Part shown: piece after piece, positions 54,229 to 63,334 of the stretch
Position numbering within the stretch: position 1 is the first letter of the stretch
Layout: each line of letters begins with the position of its first letter
Assembly (NCBI GenBank): GCA_017549565.1
Contig: JAFYUI010000035.1
Location: 62,001-126,000 of the forward strand
Direction of reading: 5' to 3'
Source of the DNA: Clostridia bacterium
GTDB taxonomy: Bacteria; Bacillota; Clostridia; Oscillospirales; Acutalibacteraceae
Length of the DNA: 64,000 nucleotides
Position numbers and translations under genes: made by a program
Notes under the pieces: generated by a model
The model's database searches: none
The model's input: only the letters and a program-made list of their open reading frames with translations
Told to the model about the DNA's origin: nothing

Positions 54229-54962
54229 TGAAAAGTGATATACTGATTGCCCGCATAAACGATACATTTGACATTGCACAAAAAACAAATAAACCCAAAT
54301 TTCTTGGGTTTTTAAGCCGTGAAGAAATTGCCTTAGCGCAAAGGGTGCTTCAAAACCGCAATGCTGATTTTACCTTGTTTGGCGGTTTTGACGGGGCCGA
54401 GCGACAAATGCTTTTATGTAAGCCCGACTGGTGCGAGGAAGCCGACTTTCCAATTACGGCGGTTACCTTTAGTTACAGGGCGGTTGACACATTAAAGCAC
54501 CGCGATTTTTTAGGCGCTTTAATGGCACTTGGCATCACCCGTGAAAGCATTGGCGACATTTTGGTAGAAAACGGCAGGGCAGTTGCCTTTTTTAGGGACG
54601 AGGTTTTAGATTTTGTAAAATCAAATGTCAGTAAAATCGGCAGGGTAGGGGTTGAGCTTTCCCTCGGTTTTAAAGAGCCGTTACCCCAAAGCAGTAAGCT
54701 TGTTTTGGCATCCTCTACTGTGTCATCCCTGCGGCTTGACTGTGTTGTGTCAGCAGTTGCTGATATTTCAAGAAACAAGGCGGAGGAATTTATAAACCTT
54801 GGGTATGTTTCGGTTAATTCGGTGGTGTGTGAAAAGACCACCAAGCAAATAGCTGACGGTGATGTTATTTCAATTCGTTCAAAGGGTAAATTTATCATCG
54901 ATAGTACAAGCAAAAAGTCTAAAAAAGACAGAATTATTTTGGAATTTAAAAAATATTTTTAG
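54228..54962 (+). CDS. YlmH-type RNA-binding protein with S4 domain
   Basis: A 244-residue protein, two-part: a N-terminal region (about 1-160) typical of YlmH and a C-terminal S4 RNA-binding domain (about 165-225, with CVVSAVADISRNKAEEFI). YlmH is linked to ribosome-associated quality control and sits in the division cluster. Its start overlaps the sepF stop by one base and it ends 13 bases before divIVA. Confidence 0.93.
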   Translation: MKSDILIARINDTFDIAQKTNKPKFLGFLSREEIALAQRVLQNRNADFTLFGGFDGAERQMLLCKPDWCEEADFPITAVTFSYRAVDTLKHRDFLGALMALGITRESIGDILVENGRAVAFFRDEVLDFVKSNVSKIGRVGVELSLGFKEPLPQSSKLVLASSTVSSLRLDCVVSAVADISRNKAEEFINLGYVSVNSVVCEKTTKQIADGDVISIRSKGKFIIDSTSKKSKKDRIILEFKKYF

Positions 54963-54975
54963 GAGTGTTAAAATT

Positions 54976-55689
54976 ATGTTCACAGCCGAAGAAATTAAAA
55001 AAGTTGGTTTTTCAAAATCTATGAGTGGTTACAAGCCCGAAGAGGTTGAAATTTTTCTTGATAAGGTTGCGGCAGATTATTTAAGCTTTGAAAAAATTAT
55101 TAACGAATATAAAGCAGAAGCCGACCGCCTTCAAGGTGAAATTGATTCGGCCGAGCATTCAAAAAGCAGCATTCAAAGTGTGCTTTTAAGTGCGCAAAAG
55201 CTTGCTGAACAAATCGTTGCAGAAGCAAATGCAAAGAGCGAAGAAATGATTAAAGAGGCCGAGGATAAGGTTGTGCTTATTACTGCCCTTGAAAAAGAAA
55301 CTGTAAGTCGTTTTGAGCTTGAAGCGGCTGAAAGAAAAGCAAATTTAGAGGCCGAGCTTGAAGCAATGATTAAAAAAGCAAAATTACAGGCCGACAGTAT
55401 TACCGCCGCCGCTGATGACAGCGTTAAGCGTCAGCAGGTATTGTTTGATAAATTAAAACTTGAAATCGCGGCATTTAAGTCGGCTGTTACCTCTAAATAT
55501 AAGGAGCATTTAAGCGTTTTACAGGAAATTCCCGATGCTGTTCAAATGGACCCCGAAAGAATGGCACAGGTTATTACTGCTAAAATAGATGCTCTTCCAA
55601 ATGCCGAAAGCTTTATTGCAAAAAATGTTGAGGCAGAGCCCGAAGATAACGGCTTTGCCGTGGTTGCAGACACCGAAGAAGACGAATAA
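54976..55689 (+). CDS. divIVA: Cell division/polarity protein DivIVA
   Basis: A coiled-coil scaffold at negatively curved membranes. From ATG 54976 it has 237 residues: the N-terminal lipid-binding domain (about 1-60, with FSKSMSGYKPEEVEIFLDKV), then long coiled coils rich in Glu/Lys/Ala (about 62-185). AGGAGTGTT lies just before the start. An extended frame reaching to 54859 lies inside ylmH and lacks a ribosome site. It is next to ylmH and lspA, as in the conserved ylm cluster. Confidence 0.95.
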   Translation: MFTAEEIKKVGFSKSMSGYKPEEVEIFLDKVAADYLSFEKIINEYKAEADRLQGEIDSAEHSKSSIQSVLLSAQKLAEQIVAEANAKSEEMIKEAEDKVVLITALEKETVSRFELEAAERKANLEAELEAMIKKAKLQADSITAAADDSVKRQQVLFDKLKLEIAAFKSAVTSKYKEHLSVLQEIPDAVQMDPERMAQVITAKIDALPNAESFIAKNVEAEPEDNGFAVVADTEEDE

Positions 55690-55707
55690 TCTTAGGAGGA
55701 TTTGTTT

Positions 55708-56208
55708 TTGATTTCTTATATTTTAGCACTTGTTACAGGTGCTTTATCCCTTGTTTTAGACCAATGGTCAAAGTATTTTATAATGTCAAATTATGAACTG
55801 TATGAGGGCTCTGGCTTTATTAAGGGGATAATTGATATTCTTTATATACATAACCGCGGCGGTGCGTGGGGCATTTTTCAGGGTAAAACTTGGTTACTTT
55901 TAGCGTTTACTCTTCCCATTATGGCGGTTTGCATTATTTTGCTTTTTAAATACGGCAAAAAAAGTAAGCTTTGCTTTTGGTCACTGTCCCTTATAATTTT
56001 CGGCGGTATCGGCAATATGATTGACCGCATTTTCAGGGACGGCAATGTTATTGACTTTTTACAGTTTGCTTTTTGGAAGGATTTCCCCGTTTTCAATGTT
56101 GCTGACTGTGCAGTTGTTATCGGTGCGGGGCTTTTGATACTTTATTTTGTAATTGATACCGTTAAAGATTTTAAATCCAAAAAGGTTTTAGAAAATGAAA
56201 ACGATTGA
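55708..56208 (+). CDS. lspA: Lipoprotein signal peptidase
   Basis: An integral-membrane aspartic protease that cleaves signal peptides of the lipoproteins seen in this window. From TTG 55708 it has 166 residues and four helices. The catalytic pair is visible: Asp in GNMIDR and Asp in FNVADC. The AGGAGGA site (55694-55700) is seven bases from TTG 55708, but only one from the earlier TTG 55702, so I chose 55708. The ileS gene often found before it is absent. It overlaps rluD by 14 bases. Confidence 0.96.
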   Translation: MISYILALVTGALSLVLDQWSKYFIMSNYELYEGSGFIKGIIDILYIHNRGGAWGIFQGKTWLLLAFTLPIMAVCIILLFKYGKKSKLCFWSLSLIIFGGIGNMIDRIFRDGNVIDFLQFAFWKDFPVFNVADCAVVIGAGLLILYFVIDTVKDFKSKKVLENEND

Positions 56209-57100
56209 AAAGGTTTGTGATTTTGAGGGTAATATCCGTCTTGATGTTTTTGTGGCCGAAATTGGCGAAATAACCCGTTCTCGCGCCGCAAAGCTTATTG
56301 AAGACGGTTGCGTTTTGGTAAACAGCAAGGTTGCCGCTAAAAATTTAAAGCTTAAAACAGGGGATAAGGTTGTGCTTAATTTACCTGACCCTGTTTCTTA
56401 CAATGTTACAGCCGAAGAAATACCGCTTGATATTGTTTACGAGGATAATGACCTACTTGTTGTAAATAAGCCAAAGGGTATGGTTGTGCACCCCGCAAAC
56501 GGCAATTTGGACGGCACACTTGTTAATGCTTTAATGCACCATTGCGGTGATACGCTTTCGGGTATAAATGGCGTTATGCGGCCGGGTATTGTTCACCGTA
56601 TTGATAAAAACACAAGCGGTCTTTTAATGGTTGCAAAAAATGATACTGCCCACAACGGTCTTGCTGCACAAATTAAGGAGCATTCCTTTACCCGCGAGTA
56701 TGAAGCGGTGGTTTATGGCAACCTTAAAGATGATGAGGGCATTATTGATGCACCAATCGGTCGACATCCTGTAAAACGCAAGCAAATGGCGGTTACCGAT
56801 AAAAATAGCAAAAACGCCGTTACACACTATAAGGTTATTGAGCGTTTCGGCAATTTCACACATATAAGGTTGCGCCTTGAAACAGGCCGCACTCACCAAA
56901 TTCGTGTGCATATGGCATATATCGGCCACGCTGTTGCAGGGGACGATGTTTATGGCCCTAAAAAAGTGATTACCTCGCTTAATGGGCAGTGTCTTCATGC
57001 AAAAAAGGTTGGTTTTGTTCACCCAATTACAAACAAGTATTTGGAATTTGAGTCTGACTTACCTAATTATTTTATAAAATTTTTAAAAGCTATTAGATAA
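56195..57100 (+). CDS. rluD: Large-subunit rRNA pseudouridine synthase, RluA/RluD family
   Basis: Isomerises uridine in 23S rRNA. The 301 residues have an N-terminal S4 domain (about 12-75, with SRAAKLIEDGCVLVNSK) and a catalytic domain with the family motif GIVHRIDKNTSGLLMV near residue 130. The aspartate is the catalytic residue; RLETGRTHQIRVHMAYIGHA closes the site. It starts inside the end of lspA, as in many Firmicutes. The exact rRNA target cannot be told from sequence alone. Confidence 0.94.
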   Translation: MKTIEKVCDFEGNIRLDVFVAEIGEITRSRAAKLIEDGCVLVNSKVAAKNLKLKTGDKVVLNLPDPVSYNVTAEEIPLDIVYEDNDLLVVNKPKGMVVHPANGNLDGTLVNALMHHCGDTLSGINGVMRPGIVHRIDKNTSGLLMVAKNDTAHNGLAAQIKEHSFTREYEAVVYGNLKDDEGIIDAPIGRHPVKRKQMAVTDKNSKNAVTHYKVIERFGNFTHIRLRLETGRTHQIRVHMAYIGHAVAGDDVYGPKKVITSLNGQCLHAKKVGFVHPITNKYLEFESDLPNYFIKFLKAIR

Positions 57101-57189
57101 TTTTTAAAATTAGAAAATACAGATATAAGTGTCGTAATGGCACGGTATTTGATTTCATAGAAATTTCAAAAACTGAAAGGAAGGAAAAG

Positions 57190-58026
57190 ATGGATATAGC
57201 GCTTAAAAAATCCCTTGAACTTACCGCACAAAAGGCAAGAATTGGGATAATTAAAAGTATCCACAGTGCAAAGGCAGGTCACCCGGGTGGCTCACTTTCT
57301 TGTGTGGACATTTTAACCTATCTTTATTTCGCAAAAATGAACATTGACCCCAAAAATCCAAAGATGGCAAATCGTGACAGATTTGTTTTGTCAAAGGGCC
57401 ACGCAGCCCCTGCACTTTATGCAGTGCTTGCCGAACGCGGATTTTTTGACCCTGCGATTTTGACAACTCTTCGTCAAATTGACAGTAATTTACAAGGTCA
57501 CCCCGATATGAAAAATATCCCGGGTGTTGATATGTCAACCGGCTCACTCGGTCAAGGCATTTCAGCTGCTGTTGGTATGGCATTGTCTGCAAAGCACTTT
57601 GGCGACGATTTCAAGGTTTACACAGTTTTAGGCGATGGCGAAATTGAAGAGGGTCAAGTGTGGGAAGCTGCAATGTTTGCGGCAAATAAAAATCTTTCCA
57701 ACCTTACAGCATTTGTTGATTATAATAATTTGCAAATTGACGGCACTATTGAAGAGGTTAACTCTGCAATGCCCATTGACAAAAAGTTTGAGGCATTTAA
57801 TTGGCACACAATTATTATTGACGGTCACGATTTTGAACAAATTGAAGCCGCTTTAAACGAAGCCGAAAGCATTGATAAGCCGGTTGCAATTATTGCAAAA
57901 ACAGTTAAAGGCAAAGGCGTTTCTTATATGGAAAACGCTGTTAACTGGCATGGTGCTGCACCCAATGATGAATTGGCAACACAGGCACTTGATGAGATTT
58001 ATGCAAGACTTGCAGAAATGGAATAG
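57190..58026 (+). CDS. Transketolase, N-terminal subunit
   Basis: The TPP-binding half of a two-gene transketolase in the pentose phosphate pathway. The 278 residues have GHPGGSLSCVDILTYL near 30, SKGHAAPALYA near 68, and TPP/metal-binding GDGEIEEGQVWEAA near 150 with NNLQIDG. AAAGGAAGGAAAAG precedes ATG. It is 14 bases upstream of the C-terminal half. A transketolase split in two genes is common in anaerobic Firmicutes. Confidence 0.95.
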   Translation: MDIALKKSLELTAQKARIGIIKSIHSAKAGHPGGSLSCVDILTYLYFAKMNIDPKNPKMANRDRFVLSKGHAAPALYAVLAERGFFDPAILTTLRQIDSNLQGHPDMKNIPGVDMSTGSLGQGISAAVGMALSAKHFGDDFKVYTVLGDGEIEEGQVWEAAMFAANKNLSNLTAFVDYNNLQIDGTIEEVNSAMPIDKKFEAFNWHTIIIDGHDFEQIEAALNEAESIDKPVAIIAKTVKGKGVSYMENAVNWHGAAPNDELATQALDEIYARLAEME

Positions 58027-58040
58027 GAGGGAAAAGCATT

Positions 58041-58991
58041 ATGGCAGAAGTTAAAAATGTGGCAACTCGCGTTGGCTTTGGTACTGCGCTTGTTGAGCTT
58101 GGCAAAAAGCGTGATGATTTTATCGTTATGGACGCTGACCTTGCCGCCGCAACACAAACAGGTATGTTTAAAAAAGCTTTTCCTGAACGCTTTTATGATT
58201 GTGGCATTGCCGAACAAAATATGGTAGGCATTGCGGCAGGTATTGCGGCAACAGGTAAAAAGGTTATTTGCAGCTCCTTTGCAATGTTTGCGGCAGGCCG
58301 CGCCTTTGAACAAATTAGAAACTCGGTTGGTTATCCACACCTTAATGTTATAATCGCTGCAACCCACGCAGGCATTTCGGTTGGTGAAGACGGCGCAACA
58401 CACCAATGTAATGAAGACATTGCTTTAATGCGTACCATACCCGGTATGACTATCATTAACCCCGCCGATGAAACCGAAGCGAAAAAGGCAGTATATGCAG
58501 CAATAGAGCATGATGGTCCCATTTATATGCGTTTTGGCCGCCTTGCCGTTCCGGTGGTTTTTGATGATGATTATAAGTTTGAAATCGGTAAGGGTGTTGA
58601 GCTTCGTGAAGGTAACGATGTAACTATTATCGCAACCGGTCTTATGGTTAAGGAAGCCCTTGAAGCACACGACCTTTTGAAAGCCGAGGGTATAAATGCC
58701 AGAGTTATCAATATGGCAACAATTAAGCCGCTTGATACCGAAATTATTCTTAAAGCCGCAAAGGAAACAGGCGCTATTGTTACTGCTGAAGAGCATTCTG
58801 TAATTGGTGGTTTGGGTAGTGCAGTAAGTGAATATTTAAGTGAAGTATATCCAACACCTGTTATAAAGCTTGGCGTCAATGACAAATTTGGTCATTCAGG
58901 ACCTGCGGTTAAGCTTTTGGATGAATTTGGTCTTCGTGCTGTTAATATTGCAGAAAAAGTAAAGAGGGCAATTTCACTTAAAAAGCAATAA
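58041..58991 (+). CDS. Transketolase, C-terminal subunit
   Basis: The pyrimidine-binding half plus C-terminal domain, 316 residues. Family marks are DADLAAATQTGMFKK, the catalytic-Glu stretch CGIAEQNMVGIAAG near 53, the THAGISVGEDGATHQ motif, and a C-terminal domain around 185-300. It works with the preceding gene's product. It is terminated by a strong hairpin, closing the long housekeeping run. Confidence 0.95.
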   Translation: MAEVKNVATRVGFGTALVELGKKRDDFIVMDADLAAATQTGMFKKAFPERFYDCGIAEQNMVGIAAGIAATGKKVICSSFAMFAAGRAFEQIRNSVGYPHLNVIIAATHAGISVGEDGATHQCNEDIALMRTIPGMTIINPADETEAKKAVYAAIEHDGPIYMRFGRLAVPVVFDDDYKFEIGKGVELREGNDVTIIATGLMVKEALEAHDLLKAEGINARVINMATIKPLDTEIILKAAKETGAIVTAEEHSVIGGLGSAVSEYLSEVYPTPVIKLGVNDKFGHSGPAVKLLDEFGLRAVNIAEKVKRAISLKKQ

Positions 58992-59002
58992 AAATTAAAG
59001 TA

Positions 59003-59030
59003 TAAAACGGCAGAAAAATCTGCCGTTTTA
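59003..59030 (+). terminator. Intrinsic terminator after the transketolase
   Basis: A perfect 12-bp stem (59003-59014 with 59019-59030) with a four-A loop and a following TTTTTG tract. It precedes the MarR promoter. Confidence 0.93.
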
Positions 59031-59043
59031 TTTTTGTTTTTGG

Positions 59044-59088
59044 TTGACAATATAAGGGTATAGTATTATAATGTTAGGGTGCTAACAT
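59044..59088 (+). promoter_or_regulatory. Consensus promoter with palindromic MarR-type operator
   Basis: TTGACA (59044-59049) and TATAAT (59067-59072) are 17 bases apart, a full consensus match. An 18-bp palindrome with perfect 7-bp arms (59071-59077 and 59082-59088) overlaps the end of the -10 box and the predicted start near 59079. Placement and TTAG/CTAA arms fit MarR-family autorepression of the operon that follows. Confidence 0.85.
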
Positions 59089-59111
59089 TTATTCTTTTAA
59101 GGAGAAAAAAT

Positions 59112-59558
59112 ATGCAACGCGAAAATAATATTGGTTTTAATATCAGGCGTTTGTCAAACTATATAAAACGCGATATTGAAAAAAGCTCGGTCTCACAAAA
59201 AATTGATTTACCAAAGGGTGTAAACGGCTGGGCAATCGGTTATTTTTATGAAAACCGTGAAAAGCAAATTTTTCAGCGCGATTTTGAAAATCGTTTTTCT
59301 ATTCGCCGTTCAACCGCAAGCAATATTTTAAAAACGATGGAGCAAAACGGCTTTATAAAAAGGGTAAGTGTTGAGAATGATGCCCGACTTAAAAGAATAA
59401 TTTTGACTGATAAGGCGGTTAAAATTCATCAAGATATAATGAATGACATAACAAACCGTGAAGAGCGTATGCGAAAGGGCTTTTCCGACAACGAAATTGA
59501 TGCCTTTTTAAGCATGATAAACCGCTTTATAACCAATTTGGAGGAACAAGATGATTAA
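59112..59558 (+). CDS. MarR-family transcriptional regulator
   Basis: A 148-residue winged-helix repressor of the exporter operon. The core is seen at about 55-110: FSIRRSTASNILKTMEQNGF and KRVSVENDARLKRIILTDK with the wing. I chose ATG 59112 following AAGGAG; an upstream GTG at 59079 lies inside the operator. It overlaps the first ABC gene by eight bases. The inducing compound is unknown. Confidence 0.94.
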   Translation: MQRENNIGFNIRRLSNYIKRDIEKSSVSQKIDLPKGVNGWAIGYFYENREKQIFQRDFENRFSIRRSTASNILKTMEQNGFIKRVSVENDARLKRIILTDKAVKIHQDIMNDITNREERMRKGFSDNEIDAFLSMINRFITNLEEQDD

Positions 59559-61299
59559 AACATTAGCAAAATCTATCAGAGAATATAAATTACCCTCAAT
59601 TTTGACCGTTATTTTTATAATGGGCGAGGTTTTAATTGAGGTTGCAATACCTTTTATTACTGCCAATTTGGTTAACAGCATTGATGCGGGCGAACCTATT
59701 ATAAATGTTATAAAAACAGGTTTGATTCTTGTTGCAATGGCATTTGCATCACTTGCCTGTGGCGGTATTGCCGCAATTACAAGTGCAAAGGCCTCTACCG
59801 GTTTTGCAAGAAATTTGCGCCGTGATATGTTTCAAAAGATACAGGGCTTTTCATTCAGTAATATTGACAAGTTTTCGGCCACTTCACTTGTGACCCGCCT
59901 TACAACTGATATTACACATGTGCAAATGTCTTATATGATGGTAATTCGTGTAGCAATTCGCAGTCCTATGCTGTTTATTTTTTCGGTAATTACAGCTTAC
60001 ACAATGGGTGGCGCACTTGCAACCTCCTTTGTTGTGGTTATACCTGTGCTTATCGGCGGACTTTTATTTGTTGCTAAAAACGCAATGCCTGCATTCCGCC
60101 GTGTTTTCAAAAAATACGATAAGCTTAACGAATCTATTGAAGAAAATGTCCGTGCAATGCGAGTTGTTAAGGGCTTTTCAAGGGAAGAATATGAAAAGCA
60201 AAAGTTTGCATCGGCGGCTGACGGTATAACCGAAGATTTTACCAAGGCAGAGCGTATAGTGGCTTTAAACAACCCCATAATGCAGTTTTGTATGTACTTT
60301 AATACAGTTGTAATTTTGTTCTTGGGCTCATACCTTGTAATCAGCAGTTCGGGCAAAAGCGTTAATGTGGGACAAATTTCAGCAATGCTTACCTATGGTG
60401 TGCAAATTTTAATGTCACTTATGATGCTTTCAATGATTTATGTTATGCTTACAATGTCACTTGAATCTATGAAGCGTATTTGTGAAGTATTGAATGAAGA
60501 GTCTTCACTTAAAAACCCCGAAAATCCGCTTTATGAGGTTAAGGATGGCTCGATTAAATTCAATAATGTGAACTTTAAGTACAATAAGGATGCTAAAAGA
60601 AATGCGCTTGAGGGTATTAACCTTGAAATTAAGTCGGGTATGACGGTTGGTGTTATAGGTGGTACGGGGTCGAGCAAATCATCACTTGTTCAGTTAATAC
60701 CGCGACTTTATGATGTCACCGACGGTGAGGTTTTGGTAGGCGGCGAGGATGTTCGTAAATACGATATTAAAACCCTGCGTGATGCGGTTGCAATGGTGCT
60801 TCAAAAAAATCAGCTTTTTTCGGGCACGATTAAAGAAAATCTTCGTTGGGGCAACGAAAATGCAACAGATGAAGAGCTTATAGAAGCGTGCAAGTTGGCG
60901 CAGGCGGATGAGTTTATAAACGGCTTTACTGATGGCTATGACACCTATATCGAACAGGGCGGCACTAATGTTTCGGGCGGACAAAAGCAACGCCTTTGCA
61001 TTGCAAGAGCACTGCTTAAAAAACCGAAGATTTTAATTTTGGATGACTCTACAAGTGCGGTTGACACCAAAACCGATGCCTTTATTCGCAAGGGCTTTAA
61101 GGAGTTTATCCCCAACACAACAAAAATTATAATTGCACAGCGTGTGGCGTCAGTTCAGGATGCTGATATGATTATTGTTATGGAAAACGGTAAAATCGCT
61201 AATGTCGGCAACCATAACGAGCTTATGAATACAAGTGAAATTTACCGAGAGGTTTATAATCAGCAAACTAACGGAGGTGATAGTAATGAGAACGCCTAA
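59551..61299 (+). CDS. ABC exporter half with degenerate ATP site
   Basis: A 582-residue type IV exporter subunit: six membrane helices (about 1-310) then the nucleotide-binding domain. Walker A reads GGTGSSKSS (a Ser replaces the central Gly), the signature is NVSGGQKQRL, and the Walker B reads LILDDSTS, with Asp in place of the catalytic Glu. The switch position is Gln in IIIAQRVAS, not His. These changes match the non-hydrolysing site of heterodimeric exporters such as BmrC/D and TM287/288. Its partner overlaps by 14 bases and has intact motifs. Confidence 0.94.
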   Translation: MIKTLAKSIREYKLPSILTVIFIMGEVLIEVAIPFITANLVNSIDAGEPIINVIKTGLILVAMAFASLACGGIAAITSAKASTGFARNLRRDMFQKIQGFSFSNIDKFSATSLVTRLTTDITHVQMSYMMVIRVAIRSPMLFIFSVITAYTMGGALATSFVVVIPVLIGGLLFVAKNAMPAFRRVFKKYDKLNESIEENVRAMRVVKGFSREEYEKQKFASAADGITEDFTKAERIVALNNPIMQFCMYFNTVVILFLGSYLVISSSGKSVNVGQISAMLTYGVQILMSLMMLSMIYVMLTMSLESMKRICEVLNEESSLKNPENPLYEVKDGSIKFNNVNFKYNKDAKRNALEGINLEIKSGMTVGVIGGTGSSKSSLVQLIPRLYDVTDGEVLVGGEDVRKYDIKTLRDAVAMVLQKNQLFSGTIKENLRWGNENATDEELIEACKLAQADEFINGFTDGYDTYIEQGGTNVSGGQKQRLCIARALLKKPKILILDDSTSAVDTKTDAFIRKGFKEFIPNTTKIIIAQRVASVQDADMIIVMENGKIANVGNHNELMNTSEIYREVYNQQTNGGDSNENA

Positions 61300-63235
61300 T
61301 TACAGGGGACCGCAGGGCAAAGCCCCCGCAGGTATGCCACACGGTAGACGGAAATTAAGTGTGCCAACATTAAAACGTGTGCTTAAAATGCTTTTTTCTT
61401 ACTATCCCGTGCTCTTTCCGTTGGCGCTTGGCTGCATTGTATTTGCGGCGCTTGTTGCCACCGCACCTGCAATTTTTAACCAAAGAATTATTGCAATTAT
61501 TGAAGAAACTTTGGAACAAAACGGCACTTGGGCGGCAGCAAGTAAGGAAATTATCCCAAACATTATTGTTTTGGCATCACTCTATATCGTGTCGCTTGCG
61601 GCGGTGTTTACCCAAACACAGCTTATGGCATATATAACACAGGGCTTTTTGGGCAAAATGCGTAAAACCTTGTTTAACGGTATGCAAAACCTACCCATTA
61701 AGTATTTTGACACCAACAAACACGGCGATATTATGAGCCATTTCACAAATGACATTGATACGCTTCGTATGTTGGTTTCACAGTCAATACCAACCATTTT
61801 ACAAGCGGGCATTGTCGTAATTACGGTATTTATAATAATGCTTTCTTACAGCATATGGATTACGCTTGTGGTTTTGATTGGCGTGTTCTTCTTATTTATG
61901 GTCACCAAAAAGGTTGGCGGTGGCTCTGCTAAATACTTTATGCGCCAGCAACAGGCAATCGGTAAGACCGAGGGCTTTATTCAAGAAATGATGAACGGCC
62001 AAAAGGTTGTTAAAGTGTTTTGTCACGAGGATAAAACCCAAAAGCAGTTTGATGAAATAAACGATGCGCTTTGTGAAGACAGTAAGCGAGCCCACGCGTA
62101 TGCCAATATTCTTGGCCCTATCAATATGAATATCGGTAACATTTTATATGTTATTATTGCGACTGTTGGCGGTCTCTTGTTGCTTTTAAATGTGCCAAAT
62201 ATCGGTTTGGCGGGATTGCCACTTAGTATAAGCATTGTTATTCCGTTTTTGAATATGACAAAGCAGTTTACAGGCAATGTAAACCAGCTTTCACAACAAA
62301 TAAACTCTATTGTTATGGGCCTTGCAGGTGCCGAGCGTGTTTTCGAGATTATGGATGCTATGCCTGAGGATGACGAGGGCTATGTAACCCTTGTAAACGC
62401 TAAAAAGGACGAAAACGGAAATATTACCGAAACAGATGAAAGAACAGGCCTTTGGGCTTGGAAGCATCCACACGAAGATGGCACACTCACTTATACCGAG
62501 CTTCGCGGTGATGTCAGAATGGTTGGCGTTGACTTTGGCTATGAAGAGGGTAAAGAGGTATTACACGATGTAAGTGTTTACGCTGAACCGGGACAAAAGG
62601 TTGCATTTGTAGGTGCAACAGGTGCGGGTAAAACCACCATCACAAACCTTATCAATCGCTTTTATGATATTGCCGACGGTAAAATCCGTTATGATGGTAT
62701 AAATATAAATAAAATTAAGAAATCAGACCTTCGCCGTTCACTCGGCATTGTTTTGCAGGAAACCAATCTGTTTACAGGCACAGTTATGGAAAATATCCGT
62801 TACGGCCGACTTGATGCAACCGATGATGAGTGCATAAAGGCGGCAAAGCTTTCGGGTGCAGATGATTTTATAACCCGCTTGCCAAATGGCTACGATACCG
62901 AGCTTAAAAACAACGGTTCTAACCTTTCGCAAGGTCAAAGACAGTTAATTGCAATTGCCCGTGCGGCAGTTGCTGACCCGCCGGTTATGATTCTTGACGA
63001 GGCAACCTCAAGCATTGATACCCGTACAGAAGCTATTGTGCAAAAGGGTATGGACAGCTTAATGAAGGGAAGAACGGTGTTTGTAATTGCTCACCGACTT
63101 TCAACCGTTAAAAATTCCGATGTTATAATGGTGCTTGATAAGGGCCGAATTATCGAACGCGGCAGTCACGAAGATTTGATTAAACAAAAAGGGCAGTATT
63201 ATAGCTTATATACAGGCGCTTTTGAGCTTGAATAA
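61286..63235 (+). CDS. ABC exporter half with intact ATP site
   Basis: A 649-residue partner of the preceding subunit. A Gly/Pro-rich N-terminus (about 1-30) is followed by six membrane helices (about 45-350). A linker with acidic residues precedes the ATPase domain. Walker A is GATGAGKTT near 450, the signature is LSQGQRQL, Walker B MILDEATSS, and switch His in IAHRLST are all consensus. I chose ATG 61286, seven bases after GGAGG. The exporter could handle drugs, lipids or peptides; MarR control suggests a toxic small molecule. Confidence 0.94.
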   Translation: MRTPNYRGPQGKAPAGMPHGRRKLSVPTLKRVLKMLFSYYPVLFPLALGCIVFAALVATAPAIFNQRIIAIIEETLEQNGTWAAASKEIIPNIIVLASLYIVSLAAVFTQTQLMAYITQGFLGKMRKTLFNGMQNLPIKYFDTNKHGDIMSHFTNDIDTLRMLVSQSIPTILQAGIVVITVFIIMLSYSIWITLVVLIGVFFLFMVTKKVGGGSAKYFMRQQQAIGKTEGFIQEMMNGQKVVKVFCHEDKTQKQFDEINDALCEDSKRAHAYANILGPINMNIGNILYVIIATVGGLLLLLNVPNIGLAGLPLSISIVIPFLNMTKQFTGNVNQLSQQINSIVMGLAGAERVFEIMDAMPEDDEGYVTLVNAKKDENGNITETDERTGLWAWKHPHEDGTLTYTELRGDVRMVGVDFGYEEGKEVLHDVSVYAEPGQKVAFVGATGAGKTTITNLINRFYDIADGKIRYDGININKIKKSDLRRSLGIVLQETNLFTGTVMENIRYGRLDATDDECIKAAKLSGADDFITRLPNGYDTELKNNGSNLSQGQRQLIAIARAAVADPPVMILDEATSSIDTRTEAIVQKGMDSLMKGRTVFVIAHRLSTVKNSDVIMVLDKGRIIERGSHEDLIKQKGQYYSLYTGAFELE

Positions 63236-63239
63236 TTTA

Positions 63240-63273
63240 AAACGGATTGTTTCTTTTTTGAAACAATCCGTTT
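63240..63273 (+). terminator. Hairpin after the ABC exporter operon
   Basis: A perfect 14-bp stem (63240-63253 with 63260-63273) around a T-rich loop. Only three Ts, part of the stem, and then GTCAT follow, so termination may be less efficient than at the other hairpins here. Confidence 0.8.
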
Positions 63274-63276
63274 GTC

Positions 63277-63299
63277 ATATTTATAAGTATACTCTCATA
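63277..63299 (+). promoter_or_regulatory. Candidate sporulation-type promoter before the DUF3794 gene
   Basis: ATA (63277-63279) and CATA (63296-63299, continuing AACTT) are 16 bases apart, resembling the mother-cell sigma-E/K pattern. A sigma-A-like TATACT (63288-63293) lacks a good -35 box. A weak match, but consistent with a coat protein gene. Confidence 0.35.
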
Positions 63300-63334
63300 A
63301 ACTTTAATAACAAGTTTTAAGAGAGGAAAATATT

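Noticed and set aside
54859..54975. 39-codon upstream extension of divIVA
   Set aside because: It lies inside ylmH in another frame, lacks a ribosome site, and DivIVA proteins begin at the later ATG after AGGAGTG.
57101..57189. Promoter or terminator between rluD and the transketolase genes
   Set aside because: I see only weak hairpins and no well-spaced -35/-10 pair, so I cannot support either.
61235..61285. 17-codon upstream extension of the second ABC subunit
   Set aside because: It is a shadow of the end of the first subunit; GGAGGTGA places the start at 61286.
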